From contig JAAYIO010000037.1 of assembly GCA_012523385.1 (NCBI GenBank), positions 1 through 9,731 on the forward strand: 9,731 nucleotides of DNA, written 5' to 3'. Position numbers and translations under genes: made by a program. The first letter of the stretch is position 1, and the number at the start of each line of letters is the position of its first letter. The DNA is from Methanomicrobiales archaeon. Lineage in GTDB: Archaea; Halobacteriota; Methanomicrobia; Methanomicrobiales; Methanomicrobiaceae. Of this stretch, positions 1 to 5,062 are shown piece after piece. The notes beneath the pieces are model-generated. The model had not been told where the DNA came from, did not search any database, and saw nothing but the letters and a program-made list of their open reading frames with translations.

Positions 1-715
1 CCTCCCTTTGCTGACCGGTCTTTGTGCTGAGAATAATGCCCACCGTTTTTGCCTTTCGTGCCTTTTCAATCTGGACAAACCGGCGGCGCAGGAGAAGAGA
101 GGCATCTGTCTCTTCAGCCTGTCCGGTATAGGGGTCAAGGGCCACCACCCGTGCTTTGGTTGCAAGCCCGACTCCTATCGCATGGAAGACCCCTGTTCCC
201 ACATAGAGATACTGACTGGTGCCCGCTGTTCGTGCTGAGGCGTAGGAACACCCCAGCACCTGCCCCCGGCAGGGTGTGCGTGCATTGCCATCGCCTACAA
301 CAACGGTAAACCCGTGGGCTTCAAGAACGGATGCCACTGCATCGATGAGGTGTGCATGCTGGACGGTGGTAACGAGACCCACGGGTTTTTCCTGATCCAG
401 AAAGGATATCGCTTTCTCTGCAATCTCGGGGTCAAAGTCAAATGTCACCAGTTCATAGATGACGTTGGGACGGTCATCCACCGGAGCATGACCGAAATGA
501 ATGAGCAGATCAGCGAGGGCTAACGCATCCGTTGCGAGATCACAGGCACCATAACACGGGTCTCCGCTGATGATGACGGAATATCCCGCCTCTTTCAAAG
601 CGGCGGCCGTCTCCGGGGCCCGCCGTTTTAGCCCTTCGGGAAACTGGAGTGCCACTGTTTTGGCATGGGATGCCCGGAGTTTCTCCCACGTTTCAGCAGT
701 GAGTATCTTTGACAT
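1..715 (-). CDS. dph2: Diphthamide biosynthesis protein Dph2 (2-(3-amino-3-carboxypropyl)histidine synthase), 3' end cut by window edge
   Basis: The minus frame from the ATG at 715-713 is open to the left edge, giving the first 238 residues of a protein usually about 320-350 long. Archaeal Dph2 is a homodimeric [4Fe-4S] enzyme that cleaves S-adenosylmethionine and transfers its 3-amino-3-carboxypropyl group to a histidine of elongation factor 2, the first step of diphthamide formation. Visible family marks are FPEGLKRRAPE (residues 25-35), GDPCYGACD (51-59) and GQVLGCS (151-157). By comparison with the characterised Pyrococcus enzyme, Cys58 and Cys156 would be two of the three cluster ligands; the third lies beyond the window. 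YVGTGVFHAIGVGLA (171-185) is also typical. The start overlaps the end of hpt by 23 nt, and GGGTG just upstream can serve as ribosome binding site, so it is the last visible gene of the operon. There is no sign of damage in the visible part. Confidence 0.93.
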   Translation of the reverse strand, partial: MSKILTAETWEKLRASHAKTVALQFPEGLKRRAPETAAALKEAGYSVIISGDPCYGACDLATDALALADLLIHFGHAPVDDRPNVIYELVTFDFDPEIAEKAISFLDQEKPVGLVTTVQHAHLIDAVASVLEAHGFTVVVGDGNARTPCRGQVLGCSYASARTAGTSQYLYVGTGVFHAIGVGLATKARVVALDPYTGQAEETDASLLLRRRFVQIEKARKAKTVGIILSTKTGQQRE

Positions 716-1244
716 GTACACCCGTTTCATCGACCTCTATTTCAACGAGTGACTTATACGGTCGGCCGATATCGCATTCACCGCGTTTAATGACCACAAG
801 GACATCCTGCACCTCAGCACCCGCTAAGGCGAGACCCTGAAGCAGGGCTTTCATGGTTCCGCCGGTGGAGATTACGTCATCAATGACGATCACACGGTCG
901 CCTGCCTCAATCCCGTTGAGATAGAGTTCTCCTTTGGAATAGCCGGTAGACTGGTGCAGAGCAACCTCGCCCGGCAGTCCATAATACCGTTTCCGGACGA
1001 TACAGAGCGGGATATCCGTGATGAGCGAGAGTGCCACCCCGATGGGGATGCCCATTGCTTCTACGACGACGATCTTGTTCACGCCGCTGAAATCCAGTAC
1101 CCGTACCATTCCAAGGGCGACTTCCCGCAGAAGAGCCGGTTCAACAAGGGAGACCCCGTCGCTCACCGGATGGATGAAGTAGTGATATTCGCCGCGATGT
1201 ACCATCGGGCATGATTCAAGGGTATCTACCAGTTTTTTAAGCAT
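693..1244 (-). CDS. hpt: Hypoxanthine/guanine phosphoribosyltransferase (archaeal Hpt type)
   Basis: This cytosolic purine salvage enzyme transfers the ribose-5-phosphate of PRPP to hypoxanthine or guanine, making IMP or GMP. From the ATG at 1244 it is 183 residues, the usual size for the archaeal family. It opens with MLKKLVDTLESCP followed by HRGEYHYFIHPVSDGV, characteristic of the archaeal Hpt group. The PRPP-binding motif VIVIDDVISTGGTM lies near residues 118-131, with the two acidic residues followed by the S-T-G-G phosphate loop. An in-frame TTG at 1256 would add four residues. I prefer the ATG because AAGGA lies only about 2 nt before the TTG, too close, and because archaeal homologues begin near this methionine. 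It overlaps the mfnA stop by 8 nt and runs 23 nt into dph2, so it is probably translationally coupled to both. Exact base preference (hypoxanthine, guanine or adenine) cannot be read from the sequence. Confidence 0.92.
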   Translation of the reverse strand: MLKKLVDTLESCPMVHRGEYHYFIHPVSDGVSLVEPALLREVALGMVRVLDFSGVNKIVVVEAMGIPIGVALSLITDIPLCIVRKRYYGLPGEVALHQSTGYSKGELYLNGIEAGDRVIVIDDVISTGGTMKALLQGLALAGAEVQDVLVVIKRGECDIGRPYKSLVEIEVDETGVHVKDTHC

Positions 1245-2334
1245 GCATATCGCCAAAATCCTTAAGAAATTCGTTTATTATTGTGGTGGTGATGTGCGGC
1301 ATACAGACAATTCTCATGTGCCTGTTCCGTGTCCATGACACCTGCCACCCCTTCGGGGCAACAGGGCAGTCAAATGCAGCGACATTCACCTCAGGTTCGG
1401 CAAGAACCGGATATCCCATCGCTGTCATCCCCTCGATGAGGTAGTGATGGTTTGCCATACACTCTGCTACAACTGCTTTAAAACCGTCCTGTCCGAGGTG
1501 TTCAATAACCGCAAGAGCCCCTGCCACTGCCCCGCCGGACCGCGTGCCCGCAAGGGTAAATTCCTGCTTTACCGTCAGGTACGGCGTGTCAACATTCAGG
1601 GAGCAGAGCATCGAAGGGTCCCGTGTTAAAAGACAGCCGACCGGAATTGTTGACATCCCCATCTTATGGGGGTCAACTGAGATGCTCGTCACACCCTCCA
1701 GCTGGAAGTCAAAGAGCGGAGCCTTCGGCAGAAACGGCAGAACCAGCCCGCCGAATGCGGCATCGATATGAAGGGCAATATTCCGGTCAGATGCAATATC
1801 TGAGAGTGCTGCAATCGGGTCGACGACGCCATACTCTGTAGTGCCCGCCACCCCGACCAGAGCAATGGTATTTTTGTCGATGAGACCTGCGGCGGCATCT
1901 GCATCCATCCGATACCGGTCATCTGATGGAGCAACCCGCATCTCAAGTGAGAGGATTTCACAGGCCTTCTCAAACGAAAAGTGGGCCGACTCCGGCACAA
2001 CAACATTGGGGGAGTGCACATTTTTGCCCCTGCGTGCCATCCTGAGTGCCTGCAGATTTGATTCAGTGCCGCCCGAGGTTGCATACCCGCAGGCATCCGG
2101 AAGATGCATAAGAGAGCCCAGTCGGTTGACAAGGAGTGCTTCAAGAGACGCCGTTCCTTCAAAAAGACCCGGATCACCCAGATTTGACTCGATAAAGAGG
2201 TTCATAGCCCGCACGGCTACCGGATGAGGCAATGTGCACATCGAACTGAGCACATGCCGGTATTGCCGGTCATTCTGTTTAACCGATAAAAGAAAAGAGA
2301 AGAGTTCGTCTTCTGCAAGACCCTTTTTCTGCAT
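1237..2334 (-). CDS. mfnA: L-tyrosine decarboxylase MfnA (PLP-dependent, methanofuran biosynthesis)
   Basis: MfnA removes CO2 from L-tyrosine to give tyramine, which is built into methanofuran, the first C1 carrier of methanogenesis. Some archaeal relatives act on aspartate to give beta-alanine for coenzyme A, so a double role is possible. The 365 residues match the family length. Group II PLP-decarboxylase marks are clear: ATSGGTESN (85-93) for phosphate binding, SAHFSFEKA (116-124) with the ring-stacking His118, HIDAAFGG (189-196) with Asp191 that pairs with the pyridine nitrogen, and SVDPHKMG (219-226) with Lys224 as the Schiff-base lysine. The start codon follows the ppsA1 TAG directly with no gap and in the same frame, so translation is probably coupled. 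Tyrosine is made from PEP through the shikimate route, so placement behind PEP synthase is logical. A decayed copy of its first ~40 codons survives at 4923-5062. Confidence 0.96.
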   Translation of the reverse strand: MQKKGLAEDELFSFLLSVKQNDRQYRHVLSSMCTLPHPVAVRAMNLFIESNLGDPGLFEGTASLEALLVNRLGSLMHLPDACGYATSGGTESNLQALRMARRGKNVHSPNVVVPESAHFSFEKACEILSLEMRVAPSDDRYRMDADAAAGLIDKNTIALVGVAGTTEYGVVDPIAALSDIASDRNIALHIDAAFGGLVLPFLPKAPLFDFQLEGVTSISVDPHKMGMSTIPVGCLLTRDPSMLCSLNVDTPYLTVKQEFTLAGTRSGGAVAGALAVIEHLGQDGFKAVVAECMANHHYLIEGMTAMGYPVLAEPEVNVAAFDCPVAPKGWQVSWTRNRHMRIVCMPHITTTIINEFLKDFGDMHA

Positions 2335-4626
2335 CTAACGTCTCGCCATATCGAGGAGCATCCGCTGTTCGGTGCGTGCAGCCCGTTCGCGGATCTTCTG
2401 CACCGCGTCAATGTTTGCAGAGACACTGGTGATACCGGTCTGGATAAGCCATTCAACCATATCGGGGTCTGAACCTGCCTGCCCGCAGATGGAACACTCA
2501 ACGCCGCCTTCCCGGCATCTGCCGATGGCATATTTAATGAGTCTCAGCACAGCCGGGTGTTTCGGGAAGTACATATCCGCCACATTCTGGTTGTTGCGGT
2601 CAATTGCGAGCGTGTACTGAATGAGGTCATTCGTGCCAAATGAGGCAAAGTTGATGCCTGCTGCAATGAACTCGTCAATCATCAGCACACTGGACGGAAC
2701 CTCAACCATGATACCGAGAGTGGTGTTCTTCACGTCCACGCCCCAGTCTGCAAGCATCTGCTTTGCACGGATAAACTCGTCCGGGTGGCCCACGAGCGGG
2801 AACATCAGCCCCATGTTGCTGTAACCCTGTGCCCAGAGACGCTTGAACACCTCAACCTGCAGGCGGAACTGCTCAGGCTGTTGCAGGTCACGGCGGATAC
2901 CGCGCCATCCAAGCATCGGGTTGTGCTCCACGTTCTCATCCTCTCCGCCCTGCATGTTCCGGAATTCATCCGTCGGTGCATCCAGCGTGCGAACCCAGAC
3001 CGGTTTGCCGGGGAATGCGTCTAAGATGGTCTTGATGCCATCGTAGAGTTCCGTGATGAACTCCTCTTCTTTATGGTTCTTGATATACCAGCCGGGGGTT
3101 TTCCCGAGGGCGAGGATCATGTGCTCAATTCTTAAGAGGCCCACACCGTCTGCACCGGTAGCAGCTGCCCTTCCTGCTGCCTCTGCAAGAGAGACATTGA
3201 CTTTGATGGAGGTTCCGGTGATGATGGGTGGTGCAGCGTATGTTGCCACGGGCCCGGCTGCACCGACTACACCGGCGGGAGCAGTCTCTGCTGAAAGCGC
3301 AACCGCCCCTTCAAAGACGATACCTTTCTCGCCGTCTACCGTGACGATGTCCCCTTCTTTGAGGACCTGGGTAGCCTTCCTTGTCCCAACGACCGCAGGT
3401 GTGCCCAGTTCACGGGACACAATCGCGGCATGGCAGGTCATGCCACCTTCATCGGTGATGATGGCACTTACCTTGCGCATACCCAGCACCATGTCGGGGT
3501 TGGTCATCTTTGTGACCATGATGTCACCTTCTTTTATTCGCCCGAGGTCTTTTACCCCTGTTACAAGGACGACACGACCGGTTGCAATCCCCGGTGATGC
3601 GCCCTGACCTTCAAGGATGATGCGCCCGCTACTGCTTTTAACGTTCTTTGCAGCACTGGTTTTTCCCACAATCGTAGTGAGAGGGCGTGACTGGAGAATA
3701 TAGATGGTGTCGCCGACAATGCCCCACTCCATGTCCTGCGGTACACCATAATGCACTTCAGAGACCTTGCCGAACTTTGCAAGGGCGGTAATCTCGGCAT
3801 CTGATAGAACCGCGGCAACCTGCCGCTCTGGGGAGACTGCCACTTCCTTTGTACCGTGATCGCCATCGGGCACGATCTCCGTCTTTTTGGTTGCAATATA
3901 ACGGTCAATTATTCGCCCGGATCGCTGGTCAAAGATGTAGTTATCAGGTGATACCGATCCTGAGACAACTGACTCGCCCAGACCCCATGAACCCTCAATG
4001 ATAGAGGTCGGTTCACCGGTGACCGGATGGGATGAGAATAGCACACCAGCCTTTTCTGAAAAGACCAGTTCCTGCACAACGACAGCGATGTCAACGAGGG
4101 AATCGTCAAAACCCTGTTTGGCCCGGTAGTAAATCGCGCGTGCAGTGTACAAGGACGCCCAGCATTTCTGTATTGATTCAATGAGAGCATTGATGCCTTT
4201 TATGTTTAGGTAGGTATCCTGCTGGCCGGCAAAACTGGCTTCGGGAAGATCCTCTGCGGTTGCACTGGAACGGACAGCAACGATGACATTATCGCCCAAC
4301 TGTATGTATGCGCGGGCGATCTCCTCCTTGATTTTGTCCGGTACCGGAGTCTTCATGACAATGGATCTCACATCTTTAGCCGTCTTTTCCAGAAGGTCAG
4401 AGTTATCGACGTCTAATCCCCCGAGAAGTGAGAATATTTTCTTGTCAATCTTTGCATTTTCGATATACCAGCGGAATGCCTGTGCTGTCACAACAAATGC
4501 GTTTGGAACCGGCAGGCCAACTGAGGTCATTTCTCCAAGAGATGCGCCCTTCCCACCGACGGAAGGGATATCCTCTTTCTGGATTTCAGCAAGCCACAGA
4601 ATATTGGGGACTTTTTTCATGCTCAT
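2335..4626 (-). CDS. ppsA: Phosphoenolpyruvate synthase, intact copy (PpsA1)
   Basis: PEP synthase (pyruvate, water dikinase) makes PEP from pyruvate with ATP going to AMP and phosphate; in methanogens it feeds gluconeogenesis and aromatic synthesis. The 763 residues have the standard order. The N-terminal ATP-grasp domain (about 5-320) shows GGKGASLGEM (24-33), VRSSATAEDL (118-127), the complete loop PEASFAGQ (128-135), EGSWGLGE (211-218) and QSRP (312-315). The mobile phospho-histidine domain (about 335-440) has GGMTCHAA with catalytic His399. The C-terminal PEP/pyruvate barrel (about 475-760) has VRTLDAPTDEF with Arg546, GWRG with Arg575, VEVPS with Glu642, GTND with Asp667 and CSICGQ with Cys714, the likely proton donor. 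One oddity is MVLGMRK (379-385), where PpsA proteins commonly have Pro. An AGGTGA at 4630-4635 is only 3 nt from the first ATG but 9 nt from the ATG two codons later (4620), so the true start may be 4620. It heads the operon with mfnA, hpt and dph2. Confidence 0.95.
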   Translation of the reverse strand: MSMKKVPNILWLAEIQKEDIPSVGGKGASLGEMTSVGLPVPNAFVVTAQAFRWYIENAKIDKKIFSLLGGLDVDNSDLLEKTAKDVRSIVMKTPVPDKIKEEIARAYIQLGDNVIVAVRSSATAEDLPEASFAGQQDTYLNIKGINALIESIQKCWASLYTARAIYYRAKQGFDDSLVDIAVVVQELVFSEKAGVLFSSHPVTGEPTSIIEGSWGLGESVVSGSVSPDNYIFDQRSGRIIDRYIATKKTEIVPDGDHGTKEVAVSPERQVAAVLSDAEITALAKFGKVSEVHYGVPQDMEWGIVGDTIYILQSRPLTTIVGKTSAAKNVKSSSGRIILEGQGASPGIATGRVVLVTGVKDLGRIKEGDIMVTKMTNPDMVLGMRKVSAIITDEGGMTCHAAIVSRELGTPAVVGTRKATQVLKEGDIVTVDGEKGIVFEGAVALSAETAPAGVVGAAGPVATYAAPPIITGTSIKVNVSLAEAAGRAAATGADGVGLLRIEHMILALGKTPGWYIKNHKEEEFITELYDGIKTILDAFPGKPVWVRTLDAPTDEFRNMQGGEDENVEHNPMLGWRGIRRDLQQPEQFRLQVEVFKRLWAQGYSNMGLMFPLVGHPDEFIRAKQMLADWGVDVKNTTLGIMVEVPSSVLMIDEFIAAGINFASFGTNDLIQYTLAIDRNNQNVADMYFPKHPAVLRLIKYAIGRCREGGVECSICGQAGSDPDMVEWLIQTGITSVSANIDAVQKIRERAARTEQRMLLDMARR

Positions 4627-4629
4627 GGG

Positions 4630-4635
4630 TCACCT
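4630..4635 (-). promoter_or_regulatory. Ribosome binding site of ppsA1
   Basis: The minus strand reads AGGTGA, matching the archaeal anti-Shine-Dalgarno core. It is 3 nt from ATG 4626 and 9 nt from ATG 4620. The spacing favours initiation at 4620 (protein starting MKKVPNILW). The ppsA2 copy has AGGT at the equivalent place with the same double-ATG arrangement. Confidence 0.6.
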
Positions 4636-4654
4636 GAATGTTTTCGCTACCACT

Positions 4655-4669
4655 GTGGAGAATTACCAC
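4655..4669 (-). repeat. Small inverted repeat in the ppsA1 leader
   Basis: The sequence GTGG-AGAATTA-CCAC has two perfect 4-nt arms, and a further CCAC just left (4650-4653) could pair alternatively with the central GTGG. The homologous site upstream of ppsA2 has changed both arms yet still pairs (7338-7351). It lies about 30 nt before the start codon and could be a leader hairpin or an operator half-site pair. The arms are short, so chance remains possible. Confidence 0.35.
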
Positions 4670-4748
4670 GATGATTGGTTATGTGTCACCCCCGAGAGCT
4701 ATTCACGTTAACGACATACTTCCCGCAGATCTTTTGGATGTGCACAGG

Positions 4749-4759
4749 TATAGTATAAG
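4749..4759 (-). promoter_or_regulatory. Candidate TATA element for ppsA1
   Basis: The minus strand reads CTTATACTATA, preceded by the purine-rich GGAAAGAGC that could act as BRE. With usual archaeal spacing, transcription would start near 4725-4730, leaving a leader of about 100 nt containing the inverted repeat. The rest of 4627-4819 is a diverged copy of the ppsA2-serA intergenic region; besides this and the ribosome binding site I see no gene in it. The homologous spot before ppsA2 is less TATA-like, which lowers confidence. Confidence 0.3.
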
Positions 4760-4819
4760 GCTCTTTCCTTGGCATTCAGGATCTGATGGTACATTCCTTT
4801 AGCCATCGGGGGATGTAAT

Positions 4820-4922
4820 CAAACCATGAATGTCAGCTGACAACTACCCGTTTCCGGGAAAAATGTGAGAGAATTAACCGTATTTGTCTGTGTTCCGTTT
4901 GGGATGAAAGCGTTTGCATCCG
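4820..4922 (+). pseudogene. Fossil of the serA 5' end (serA leader plus first codons)
   Basis: This stretch aligns by eye with 7496-7599, the last 28 nt before serA plus its first ~25 codons. Matching blocks are CAAACCATGAAT then TCAG (4820-4836 against 7496-7512), GGGAAAAAT then GTGAGAGA (4856-4872 against 7532-7549), and a gapped match from GTG to GCATCC (4890-4922 against 7566-7599). The serA ATG position has been lost through substitution and small insertion, and several indels break the frame. It cannot encode anything SerA-like and is a remnant left by the tandem duplication. Confidence 0.78.
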
Positions 4923-5062
4923 CATCCATCCGCTACCCATCACCGGAAGGGGCAGTGTGCAGATCGAACTGGGCAGATCATGATACTGCGGGTTATTTTC
5001 TCTGACCGATAAAAGAACTGAAAAGAGAAGAGTTCCTGTTCTGCGAGACCCGTTGACTGCAT
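4923..5062 (-). pseudogene. Fossil of the mfnA 5' end (first ~40 codons, frameshifted)
   Basis: This stretch aligns with 2205-2334, the start of the intact mfnA. From 4941 to 5062 I count about 80% identity by hand with one 5-nt insertion in the remnant (near 5015-5020). The ATG at 5062-5060 is kept and abuts the ppsA2 TAG, exactly as in the intact mfnA. The reading begins MQSTGLAEQELFSF, close to MQKKGLAEDELFSF of MfnA. The insertion then shifts the frame and a TGA ends it at 4940 after 40 codons. No catalytic part of MfnA is present. A short peptide could still be translated by coupling to ppsA2, but nothing suggests function. Confidence 0.85.

Larger units (their letters stand above)
2205..4922. 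repeat. Tandem duplication, left unit (mfnA 5' end, ppsA1, serA 5' remnant)
   Basis: This unit of about 2.7 kb is homologous along its length to 4923-7599. It contains the first ~43 codons of mfnA (here part of the intact gene), ppsA1, its upstream region and the serA fossil. Coding parts align at a constant offset of 2728 nt in the ppsA 3' region. The boundaries are estimates from where similarity fades; the left one could be anywhere near 2204-2219. Confidence 0.85.

Noticed and set aside
1689..2177. 162-codon minus-strand frame overlapping mfnA
   Set aside because: It is a second frame of the mfnA DNA; MfnA itself has every catalytic motif, and this frame resembles nothing known.
2335..2337. 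TAG as a pyrrolysine codon
   Set aside because: PpsA ends here at its normal C-terminus in both copies and the next codon is the MfnA start; no pyl genes are visible in the window.
3053..3607. Long plus-strand reading frame of 184 codons inside ppsA1
   Set aside because: It is antisense to a strongly conserved part of PpsA1, has a low-complexity Ala/Thr/Pro-rich composition as expected from a shadow frame, and a shorter shadow appears at the same place in ppsA2.
4627..5062. Insertion sequence or CRISPR between the ppsA genes
   Set aside because: There is no transposase frame, no terminal inverted repeats and no regular repeat-spacer pattern; the content is explained by duplication fossils.
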